6,458 bases of DNA, taken from positions 1 to 6,458 of the forward strand of contig JAJRVH010000110.1 in NCBI GenBank assembly GCA_021545625.1, in the 5' to 3' direction. Shown one piece after another: positions 1 through 5,456 of the stretch. Each line of letters opens with the position of its first letter. Position 1 is the stretch's first letter. The position numbers and the translations under genes are program-made. Origin of the DNA: Zetaproteobacteria bacterium (GTDB taxonomy: Bacteria > Pseudomonadota > Zetaproteobacteria > Mariprofundales > Mariprofundaceae). The notes beneath the pieces were generated by a model, which had not been told where the DNA came from, made no database searches, and saw nothing but the letters and a program-made list of their open reading frames with translations.

Positions 1-1011
1 GAGCTTCTGGAACTCAAGGCCAATCCGAACCGTCGCGGCAAGGGTATCGTGATCGAATCCCGTCTGGATCGCGGACGCGGCCCGGTGGCGACGGTGCTGG
101 TGCAGAACGGCACCTTCCACAAGGGCGATATCGTCGTGGTTGGCTCCGTGACCGGCCGCATCCGCGCCATTGTCGACGAGAACGGTGTCCAGCATCGCAC
201 GGCCGGCCCGTCGATTCCGTTCGAGCTGCTGGGTCTGGATGCGGTACCCGAGGCGGGCCAGGAGCTGTATGCGGTCGAGAACGATCGCGTGGCCCGTGAT
301 ATCGTCAGCTACCGCAAGGACAAGGAACGCGAACGCGGTGCCGAGGCCAAGAAGCGCGCCAGCCTGGATGAACTGTTTGCCAATATGCAGAGCGGTATCA
401 AGGAAGTGCCGGTACTGATCAAGGGCGACGTGACCGGTTCCGTCGAGGCAATGGCCGAATCCCTGGCCAAGCTCGGAACCGAGGATGTACGGGTCAAGGT
501 TGTGCACAAGGCGATTGGCGGCATTACCGAGTCCGATGTCATGCTCGCTTCGGCATCAAATGCAATCATTATCGGCTTCAACGTGCGTCCGGAGGCCAAG
601 GCCAAGAAGCTGGCCGCGCAGGAAGGCGTGGACGTGCGCTTCTACAAGGTGATCTACGACGCGATCGACGAGATCAAGGCGGCGATGGCCGGCGTGCTGG
701 CGCCGGAAGAGGTCGAGAAGGTGATCGGCAGCGCCGAGGTTCGCGAGGTCTTCCAGGCACCGAAGGTGGGCGCCGTGGCTGGTTGCTATGTCACCGATGG
801 CCATGTGATGCGCGGGGCGCATGTGCGCGTACTGCGTGAGGGCGTGCTGGTTTACGATGGCGTGCTGGCATCGCTGCGCCGCTTCAAGGATGACGTGAAG
901 GAAGTGAAGGCCGGCTACGAATGCGGTATCAGCGTCGAGAAGTTCAATGACGTGAAGGTCGGCGATACATTCGAGTTTTACGTCATCGAGGAAGTCGCGG
1001 CAACCCTCTGA
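1..1011 (+). CDS. infB: Translation initiation factor IF-2, C-terminal part (5' end outside window)
   Basis: IF-2 is the GTPase that brings formyl-Met-tRNA to the ribosomal P site and promotes subunit joining. The reading frame is open from base 1, so 336 residues of the C-terminal part are seen; the G domain lies upstream of the window. The visible order is: the end of the region after the G domain with the beta-barrel domain II (about residues 1-100, including GIVIESRLDRGRGPVATVLV and AGPSIPFELLGL), a charged helix (about 100-130), then the C1 region (IKGDVTGSVEAM, GGITESDV, IIGFNVRP) and the C2 beta-barrel that binds initiator tRNA (AEVREVF, GAVAGCYVTDG, LRRFKDDVKEV, YECGISVE). All are diagnostic IF-2 blocks and none is disrupted. 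The TGA stop at 1009-1011 is followed immediately by the rbfA ATG with no spacer, the usual infB-rbfA linkage. The identification is certain; the start cannot be given. Confidence 0.98.
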   Translation, partial: ELLELKANPNRRGKGIVIESRLDRGRGPVATVLVQNGTFHKGDIVVVGSVTGRIRAIVDENGVQHRTAGPSIPFELLGLDAVPEAGQELYAVENDRVARDIVSYRKDKERERGAEAKKRASLDELFANMQSGIKEVPVLIKGDVTGSVEAMAESLAKLGTEDVRVKVVHKAIGGITESDVMLASASNAIIIGFNVRPEAKAKKLAAQEGVDVRFYKVIYDAIDEIKAAMAGVLAPEEVEKVIGSAEVREVFQAPKVGAVAGCYVTDGHVMRGAHVRVLREGVLVYDGVLASLRRFKDDVKEVKAGYECGISVEKFNDVKVGDTFEFYVIEEVAATL

Positions 1012-1359
1012 ATGCAGAACATTCCTGCCAGCCAGCAACGGCTTCTGAGCGATATCAAGCGTTTGCTCAGCACGCTGATGCTGCGCGATATCGCCGATCC
1101 GCGTCTTGCAGGCCTGACGATCACCCGCCTCGAGGCATCCGGTCGTCAGCTGGTGACGGTGTGGATCTATCATGTCGAGGAGGGCGACAGGAAAGCCTGC
1201 ATTGCGGCGCTGGAACGCATGGCGCCGCATTTCGAGCATGAGCTTCGGCGGGCGATGCCGAAACGGCGCCTGCCGAAACTGCGTTTTCGCTGGGACGATG
1301 CCTTTGAAAAGAGCGGCGACGTGCTGATGATGTTGCGTGATCTGGATCGCTCCGCATGA
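1012..1359 (+). CDS. rbfA: Ribosome-binding factor A
   Basis: RbfA is a small KH-fold protein that binds the 30S subunit and helps 16S rRNA 5'-end maturation. The 115-residue product has the family layout: an N-terminal helix (PASQQRLLSDIKRLLSTLML), the conserved RDIADPRLAGLTITRLEAS block (about residues 25-43), a central strand VTVWIYHV, a helix 62-82, and the final RRLPKLRFRWDD strand (85-96). The length is near the lower end for the family and the basic C-terminal tail of E. coli RbfA is missing. The Ala-x-Gly kink that normally separates the KH helices (ASG in E. coli) aligns without gaps to Met70-Ala71-Pro72, and the usual Arg three residues further on is Glu. The ATG follows the infB stop directly. 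A GAGGAAG lies about 17 bases upstream, too far for a good ribosome site, so coupling to infB is likely. The stop overlaps the next gene as ATGA. Confidence 0.93.
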   Translation: MQNIPASQQRLLSDIKRLLSTLMLRDIADPRLAGLTITRLEASGRQLVTVWIYHVEEGDRKACIAALERMAPHFEHELRRAMPKRRLPKLRFRWDDAFEKSGDVLMMLRDLDRSA

Positions 1360-2357
1360 ATGCCGTGCAGCCGATGCTTGCCGATATCGACTGGCTGCCG
1401 GCGATGGATGCGATTCGCGGCGCCCATCGGATCGTGTTGATTACGCACCGTAATCCCGATGGCGATGGCATCGGTTCGCAGCTGGCGCTGTATGATGCGC
1501 TGACCGCCAGCGGCATTGACGGCATCCGGATGCACAATCGCGACGGCGTGCCGCGCATCTACGCTTTCCTGAATCATGCGGACAATGTGACGCGTGGCGA
1601 CTGGCCGCAGGGCTGCGAGCCTCCTGATCTGATTATCAGCCTTGATTGCGGCGCCAGATCGCGGCTCGGCATGCCCGATGAGTTTTTTGCGGGTGCCATG
1701 CTGATCAATATCGATCACCATGCCAGCAACCAGCTTTTCGGCGATATCAACATTGTCGATGCCCGTTATTGCGCCACCGGCGCGATGATCCACGACCTTC
1801 TCCTGGCCATGCATTTGCCGCTGACGCCGGCCAGTGCCAGCGCCATCTATGCGGCCGTGCTGACTGATACGGCCAGCTTCCGCCTGGGCAGTGCGACGGC
1901 CGATGTGTATCGCATGGCCGCCCGGCTGATCGAGGCGGGAGCCGAGCCATGGCCGATCAGTGTCGGTATTTACGAGAGCCGGCCGCTCTCCGGCCTGAAG
2001 ATCATGACGGCCTGTCTGGAAACACTGGAGGTTCATGACGAGGGGCGTTCGGCCTGGATCTATGTGAATAACGAGATGTATGAGCAAAGCGGTGCCGATG
2101 TCGAGGATACCGAAGGCCTGATCGACTATGCGCGCAGCATCGATGGCGTCGAGGTGGCGGTATTCGTGCGCGAGGATGAAACCCGGAGCGATTGCTGGAA
2201 GGTCAGTTTCCGGGGCAAGACCTATGCCGATGTCGGATCGCTGGCGTCCGGGCTCGGTGGTGGCGGCCACAGGCATGCGGCCGGCTGCCTGATGCGGGGT
2301 ACGCTGGAAGAGGTCAACGCGAGACTGCATCAGGCCGTGAGCGCGCTGCTTGGCTGA
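1356..2357 (+). CDS. nrnA: DHH/DHHA1 phosphoesterase, NrnA-like (oligoribonuclease / pAp phosphatase)
   Basis: The 333-residue protein belongs to the NrnA branch of the DHH family, Mn-dependent enzymes that degrade 2-5 nt RNA and in several lineages dephosphorylate pAp. Motif I is HRNPDGDGIGS (31-41), giving His31, Asp35 and Asp37 as metal ligands. A further ligand Asp97 is in SLDCGARSRLG. The signature DHH is 120-122 in INIDHHASN. The fourth motif is VLTDTASFR with Asp171. The C-terminal DHHA1 substrate-binding domain carries the glycine-rich GGGGHRHAAG (301-310). All catalytic positions are kept and the length is normal. The ATG overlaps the rbfA stop by four bases (ATGA). I see no strong Shine-Dalgarno sequence, consistent with coupled translation. 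Its place between rbfA and truB matches many bacteria that lack Orn. Whether it acts on nanoRNA, pAp or both cannot be read from the sequence; the exact symbol is therefore less sure than the family. Confidence 0.9.
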   Translation: MNAVQPMLADIDWLPAMDAIRGAHRIVLITHRNPDGDGIGSQLALYDALTASGIDGIRMHNRDGVPRIYAFLNHADNVTRGDWPQGCEPPDLIISLDCGARSRLGMPDEFFAGAMLINIDHHASNQLFGDINIVDARYCATGAMIHDLLLAMHLPLTPASASAIYAAVLTDTASFRLGSATADVYRMAARLIEAGAEPWPISVGIYESRPLSGLKIMTACLETLEVHDEGRSAWIYVNNEMYEQSGADVEDTEGLIDYARSIDGVEVAVFVREDETRSDCWKVSFRGKTYADVGSLASGLGGGGHRHAAGCLMRGTLEEVNARLHQAVSALLG

Positions 2358-3279
2358 ACGCTCCGCGACAACATCAGCGCCGCCCAGCGGCGTCGTTTTC
2401 CTTGACAAGCCCCTGGGCTGGACTTCGCGTCAGGCCGTCAATGCCGTCGTTCGTCTCTTCTCCCGCTCCGGCGGCAAGCGCATCAAGGCTGGTCACGGCG
2501 GGACGCTCGATCCGCTGGCAACCGGCATGTTGCCGATCCTGCTCGGCGAGGCGACCCGCTATGCCGATTACGGCCTGCGCGCCGAAAAGGTGTATCGCGT
2601 TACTTTTGATTTGTCCTTTCAGACCGATACGCTGGATCGGGAAGGGGAGGTGGTCGCGCGGTTCGATACCCGCATCGACGAGGCCGTGCTGCGTCCGGTG
2701 CTGGCCGCTTTCCGGGGAAACATCGAGCAGGTGCCGCCGGCCTTTTCCGCCATTCGCGTCAATGGCCGGCGCGCACATGAAGCGGCCCGATCGGGAGAAA
2801 GCGTGGAACTGGCCGCCCGGCCGGTCCGGATCGACGAGCTTGAACTGCTGGCGTTTTCCTTTCCGGAGGTCACCCTGCATGTGCGCTGCTCCAAGGGCAC
2901 CTATATCCGTTCGCTGGCCCGTGATATCGGTGCGCGCCTTGGCGTGGGCGGTTGCGTGACGGAGCTTCGGCGTCTGTCCACGGGCGGCTGGCCGGAGCAT
3001 ATGATGGTCGGCCTTGAGGAACTGGAACAACGCCGTGAGGCATGCGTGCTGCCGCTCGGTATGTGGCTGCGCGATTTGCATACCTGTCATCTGAATCGCG
3101 AGCAGGCCCGTCGTTTTCTGCAGGGACAGCGTCTGCAGCTGGATGAAGCATATCGCGGCGAGACGGCAGTGTTCTGCGAGGATATCCTGCTCGGCAATGC
3201 GCGTCTGAAGCCGGGCCAGAAGCGTATGGTGTTACACCCGGTGCGCATTTTGCCGTCGGCCCAGGAGTATTTTCTATGA
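2350..3279 (+). CDS. truB: tRNA pseudouridine(55) synthase TruB
   Basis: TruB converts U55 in the T-loop of tRNAs to pseudouridine and also acts as a tRNA-folding chaperone. The 309-residue product shows VVFLDKPLGWTSRQAVN (15-31), the catalytic block GHGGTLDPLATGMLPI (48-63) with nucleophile Asp54, the KVYRVTFDL segment with conserved Tyr82, QTDTLDREGE, PAFSAIRVNGRRAHE and CSKGTYIRSLARDIG (180-194). A reduced PUA-like C-terminal domain follows (about 235-309). The length matches the family. The start is a TTG: in this frame a TGA stop is at 2338-2340 and no ATG, GTG or other TTG lies between it and the DKP block, so TTG at 2350 is the only candidate. It overlaps the end of nrnA by eight bases without an obvious Shine-Dalgarno sequence. 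The stop overlaps the next ATG as ATGA. Confidence 0.95.
   Translation: MAERSATTSAPPSGVVFLDKPLGWTSRQAVNAVVRLFSRSGGKRIKAGHGGTLDPLATGMLPILLGEATRYADYGLRAEKVYRVTFDLSFQTDTLDREGEVVARFDTRIDEAVLRPVLAAFRGNIEQVPPAFSAIRVNGRRAHEAARSGESVELAARPVRIDELELLAFSFPEVTLHVRCSKGTYIRSLARDIGARLGVGGCVTELRRLSTGGWPEHMMVGLEELEQRREACVLPLGMWLRDLHTCHLNREQARRFLQGQRLQLDEAYRGETAVFCEDILLGNARLKPGQKRMVLHPVRILPSAQEYFL
3263..3267 (+). promoter_or_regulatory. Shine-Dalgarno site of the cyclophilin gene
   Basis: AGGAG lies inside the last codons of truB, eight bases before the ATG at 3276. It is the best ribosome-binding sequence within the operon part of the window. It supports the long start that includes the signal peptide over an internal Met at residue 37. 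Confidence 0.75.
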
Positions 3280-3860
3280 AGACGATGACAGCAGGAATCG
3301 GGGTGTTGGCCAGCCTGTGTACAGCATGGCTGTATGCAGGCATGGCAACGGCTTCGGAGCATATATTCACCAAGGAGCAGAGAATGGCATTATTCAGCAA
3401 GGCCCCGCAGGCGGGCGACAAGGATATACCGGCAGGCGACCATGTGCGGATTACGACCGCGCATGGTGATATCCTGATCGAACTGTATCCGGACACGGCG
3501 CCGAATACGGTGGCTAATTTCAAGGCGCTGGCCGGCAAGGGCTTTTATGACGGGTTGAAATTCCACCGGGTCATCGCGGGCTTCATGGCACAGGGCGGTG
3601 ATCCGGAAGGCACGGGCATGGGCGGGCCCGGTTACCGCGTGAAGGCCGAGTTCAGTGAGCGCAGGCATGTGCGCGGTACCGTGGCCATGGCGCGCAGTCA
3701 GGACCCGGACTCTGCCGGCAGCCAGTTCTATATCTGTTTTGAGCCCCAGCCGCACCTGGACGGCCAGTATACGATCTTCGGGCAGGTGGTCGAAGGCATG
3801 GATGTGGTTGACCGGATTCGCCAGGGCGATGTGATGGAAAAGGTTTCCGTCGAGCCCTGA
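3276..3860 (+). CDS. Exported cyclophilin-type peptidyl-prolyl cis-trans isomerase
   Basis: This is a 194-residue cyclophilin that catalyses cis-trans isomerisation of X-Pro bonds. Residues 1-26 form a Sec signal peptide: basic start (MKTMT), hydrophobic core (GIGVLASLCTAWLYAGM) and an A-T-A site before Ser27. Cys15 is preceded by Leu, so there is no lipobox. The mature protein is expected in the periplasm. The cyclophilin core begins near residue 57 (VRITTAHGDILIELYPDTAPNTVANF). The catalytic Arg98 is in KFHRVI, and Phe103, Met104 and Gln106 in GFMAQGGDP. SAGSQFYI (146-153) and HLDGQYTIFGQVVEGMDVVD (160-179) complete the fold. His160 stands where human CypA has Trp121, common in bacterial members and linked to weak cyclosporin binding. 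The gene overlaps truB by four bases, so it is co-transcribed with the translation operon although its product is exported. It ends 12 bases before a terminator. The family is sure; ppiA or another symbol cannot be assigned. Confidence 0.93.
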   Translation: MKTMTAGIGVLASLCTAWLYAGMATASEHIFTKEQRMALFSKAPQAGDKDIPAGDHVRITTAHGDILIELYPDTAPNTVANFKALAGKGFYDGLKFHRVIAGFMAQGGDPEGTGMGGPGYRVKAEFSERRHVRGTVAMARSQDPDSAGSQFYICFEPQPHLDGQYTIFGQVVEGMDVVDRIRQGDVMEKVSVEP

Positions 3861-3872
3861 CAGGGTACCTTC

Positions 3873-3899
3873 AAAGGCGGCCTGTTGGCCGCCTTTTTT
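3873..3899 (+). terminator. Rho-independent terminator of the infB-rbfA-nrnA-truB-ppi operon
   Basis: AAAGGCGGCC (3873-3882) pairs perfectly with GGCCGCCTTT (3887-3896) around a TGTT loop. The outer stem T's run into a tract of six T's (3894-3899). It begins 12 bases after the cyclophilin stop. The tract reaches the stop codon of the convergent minus-strand gene (3899-3901). Read on the minus strand the hairpin is followed by only three T's, so it would be a weaker terminator in that direction. Confidence 0.92.
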
Positions 3900-4328
3900 C
3901 AGGCATCCACAGATTCGCGCATGCAGTCCGGGCACAGGCCATGCGATACCCTGGTTCTGGTATGATCCCGGATATAGACATCGGCAGGCAGCCAGTGGCC
4001 TGCATCGTTGCGGATCTTCTGGCAGCCGGCGCACATCGGCAGCAACTCCTTCAGTTCCCTGACTTCGGACAGGGCGGCATTCAGCGCCAGCTGCTTGGGC
4101 ATGATTTTTGGCCAGCAGCCGCAACAGCAGCGATATCACCGGCCAGCCAACGGCTGTTGCGATCAGCAGGTCGGAATAAAACCATCCCTCGTACATTTCG
4201 ATGTCGAGCACCACTGCGTAATAGATATAGTCGAACAGGGTGGCAAGAAGGATGGCAATGCTGACCAGTATCAGGGTTGAAAGGCGGACGCCAAAGCGGG
4301 AAATCGCCATTTCCAGAAGATCCAGCAT
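3899..4328 (-). pseudogene. Two-membrane-segment protein with C-terminal four-cysteine module, frameshifted
   Basis: Two minus-strand frames join into one 142-residue protein if one base is skipped in an A5 run (T's at 4105-4109 on the plus strand). The first frame (from ATG 4328; an in-frame ATG at 4310 is an alternative) gives residues 1-74. It holds two hydrophobic segments, about 17-40 (LSTLILVSIAILLATLFDYI) and 49-73 (DLLIATAVGWPVISLLLRLL). The second frame gives a short amphipathic helix (LALNAALSEVRELKELLP) and then Cys99-x2-Cys102, KIRND, HW, YIRDHT, SHG and Cys132-x2-Cys135. This tail matches a module I know from the C-termini of response regulators and PAS/GAF sensor proteins (pattern LLPICxxCKKIRDD...YW...YI..H....FSHGICPDC). 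The four cysteines could bind a metal or act in redox sensing; no function is established. The helix running straight out of the second membrane segment argues for one broken gene. The ATG at 4102 has no Shine-Dalgarno sequence. A sequencing error is an alternative to a true pseudogene. Confidence 0.72.
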
Positions 4329-4400
4329 GGCGAAGGTATGACCTGTCGCTGATCCCGAAGCAACTGGCCACGAAGCTTCCGGAAATCATCCGTAGTAAGC

Positions 4401-4429
4401 TTGACTGAATTGATCGGGTATTCTATAGC
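4401..4429 (+). promoter_or_regulatory. Putative sigma70-type promoter of the nitrilase gene
   Basis: TTGACT (4401-4406, 5 of 6 to consensus) is followed after exactly 17 bases by TATAGC (4424-4429, 4 of 6). Transcription would start near 4436, about 67 bases before the nitrilase ATG and about 10 before a small ORF at 4447. The stretch 4329-4502 is the only sizeable gap in the window and lies between divergent genes, where a promoter is expected. The assignment is by pattern only. Confidence 0.5.
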
Positions 4430-4446
4430 TACAGGAAAGATACTGA

Positions 4447-4506
4447 ATGTGGTGGCCCGAAGGCGCACCATGGAATTCACCGCATATCAGTGAGGAGCCG
4501 GGATGA
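4447..4506 (+). CDS. Possible 19-codon Trp-rich leader ORF upstream of nitrilase
   Basis: ATG at 4447 opens a 19-codon frame (MWWPEGAPWNSPHISEEPG) ending in TGA at 4504-4506. Three of 19 codons are Trp, two of them adjacent. An AGGAAAG sequence at 4433-4439 sits 7 bases before the ATG. The stop overlaps the nitrilase ATG at 4503 as ATGA, and the ATG at 4506 by one base. That is the same overlap style used at rbfA/nrnA and truB/ppi here. This layout resembles a regulatory or coupling leader peptide, but an ORF this short also arises by chance and no homologue is known to me. I do not claim a function. Confidence 0.3.
   Translation: MWWPEGAPWNSPHISEEPG
4450..4470 (+). other. RNA hairpin in the candidate leader
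   Basis: TGGTGGCC (4450-4457) can pair with GGC plus CACCA (4462-4464 and 4466-4470) around a CGAA tetraloop. This gives eight base pairs with one bulged G at 4465. The two adjacent Trp codons (4450-4455) form most of the 5' arm, so a ribosome there would melt the hairpin. No T-run follows, so it is not a terminator by itself. Confidence 0.35.
4493..4497 (+). promoter_or_regulatory. Shine-Dalgarno site of the nitrilase gene
   Basis: AGGAG lies 5 bases before ATG 4503 and 8 bases before the adjacent in-frame ATG 4506. The second spacing is nearer the optimum and the protein family usually begins M-K-A-A, so translation may really start at 4506. Confidence 0.65.
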
Positions 4507-5446
4507 TGAAGGCGGCGCTGATTCAGCAGGCACCCGTATTGCTCGACAGGGACGGGACGATGTCCGCGGCGGTGGACGCGTTGCAGCGCGCCGCAGGCCA
4601 GGGCGCCGGGCTGGCGGTGTTTACTGAAGCCCTGATACCCGGCTATCCGGCATGGATCTGGCGGCTTCGGCCGGGTGGTGACTGGGCGTGGTCGGAAGAG
4701 TTGCATGCGCTGTTGCTGGACAGCGCCGTCGATCTTTCCCGGGGCGATCTGCTTCCCCTGCAACAGGCGGCCGCCCGGCATCATGTGAGCGTCGTATGCG
4801 GTATCAATGAAATCGATCATATCTCCGCGACATTGTACAATACGGTTGTCGTCATCGGCCCGGACGGGTCATTGCTGAACCGGCACAGGAAGCTGATGCC
4901 GACCAATCCCGAGCGCATGGTCTGGGGGCTTGGTGATGCGACGGGGCTGCGGGTCGTCGACACGCCGGCGGGCAGGATCGGAACGCTGATATGCTGGGAG
5001 AACTATATGCCGCTGGCCAGGTATGCACTGTATGGCGGCGGTGTGGAAATCTATATCGCGCCGACCTATGACAGTGGTGATGACTGGCTGGAAACCCTGC
5101 GCACATCGCCCGCGAGGGGCGCTGCTGGGTGCTGGGCTGCGGCAATCTTTTGAAGGGAAGCGATATCCCGGCATCGTTTCCGCATAAGGACAGCCTGTAT
5201 CCGGATGCGGACGAATGGGTGAATCCGGGCGATTCGGTGGTCATCGAGCCGGGCGGAAAGGTCGTCGCCGGTCCGATGCACAGGGAAGCGGGGATTTTAT
5301 TTCACGACATCGATCCGGCTCTTGCGCGCCGGGCCAAGCGTGCGCTGGACGTGGCGGGCCATTATGCGCGACCGGATATCTTCAGCCTGCATGTGGACAA
5401 CAGCCCCAGGGAGCCGGTGTCGTTTTCGGAGGATCGGAGCGGGTAG
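4503..5446 (+). pseudogene. Branch-1 nitrilase, split by a one-base deletion
   Basis: Nitrilases of this branch hydrolyse nitriles to carboxylic acid and ammonia, usually in the cytoplasm as large oligomers. The first frame (4503-5153, 216 codons) has the full catalytic triad: Glu42 in FTEALIPGYPAWIW, Lys130 in HRKLMPTNPERMVWG and Cys164 in TLICWENYMPLARYALY. After Leu-Arg (about 5100) it turns to nonsense and stops at 5151-5153. The family sequence continues in another frame from 5102: HIAREGRCWVLGCGNLLKG, then WVNPGDSVVIEPGGKVVAGP, to TAG at 5444-5446. Restoring one base (CTGCGCAC to CTGCGCCAC, within 5100-5104) gives an uninterrupted protein of 314 residues, normal length for the family. 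The FTE in place of the common FPE at the Glu motif is a mild difference. LICWENYMPLAR and HRKLMPT place it with aliphatic/aryl nitrilases and related cyanide-hydrolysing enzymes, not with amidases. Substrate cannot be predicted. Everything outside the indel looks under selection, so either a recent mutation or a sequence error is likely. It has its own promoter and Shine-Dalgarno site. Confidence 0.88.
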
Positions 5447-5456
5447 GGCGGCTTTC

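Noticed and set aside
1170..2408. A 412-codon minus-strand open frame across rbfA and the DHH gene.
   Set aside because: It is antisense to two well-identified genes with all motifs intact. Its His/Arg/Ala/Gly-rich composition is typical of a G+C-rich shadow frame.
2192..2959. A 255-codon plus-strand frame overlapping the end of nrnA and most of truB.
   Set aside because: It is an out-of-frame shadow of truB, rich in Arg, Ser, Pro and Cys, with no recognisable motif and no ribosome site.
3309..3323. The cyclophilin as a lipoprotein through Cys15.
   Set aside because: The residue before Cys15 is Leu, not Gly, Ala or Ser, so there is no lipobox; an ordinary Sec cleavage near ATA-Ser27 fits better.
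3390..4328. A 312-codon minus-strand frame beginning with the two membrane helices and running antisense through most of the cyclophilin gene.
   Set aside because: After about residue 75 it has no family character and merely follows the frame opened by the A5 indel; the real continuation is the four-Cys tail ending at 3899. An automatic gene caller could wrongly report it.
4406..4450. A minus-strand promoter for the membrane/four-Cys gene, with TAGAAT as -10 overlapping the plus-strand -10.
   Set aside because: The -35 candidate TTCAGT matches only 3 of 6 positions at a 16-base spacing, too weak to list although a divergent promoter is expected there.
4271..4480. A 69-codon minus-strand frame in the intergenic region overlapping the start of the membrane/four-Cys gene.
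   Set aside because: It has no motif, and its C-terminal third is the membrane helix region read in a wrong frame.
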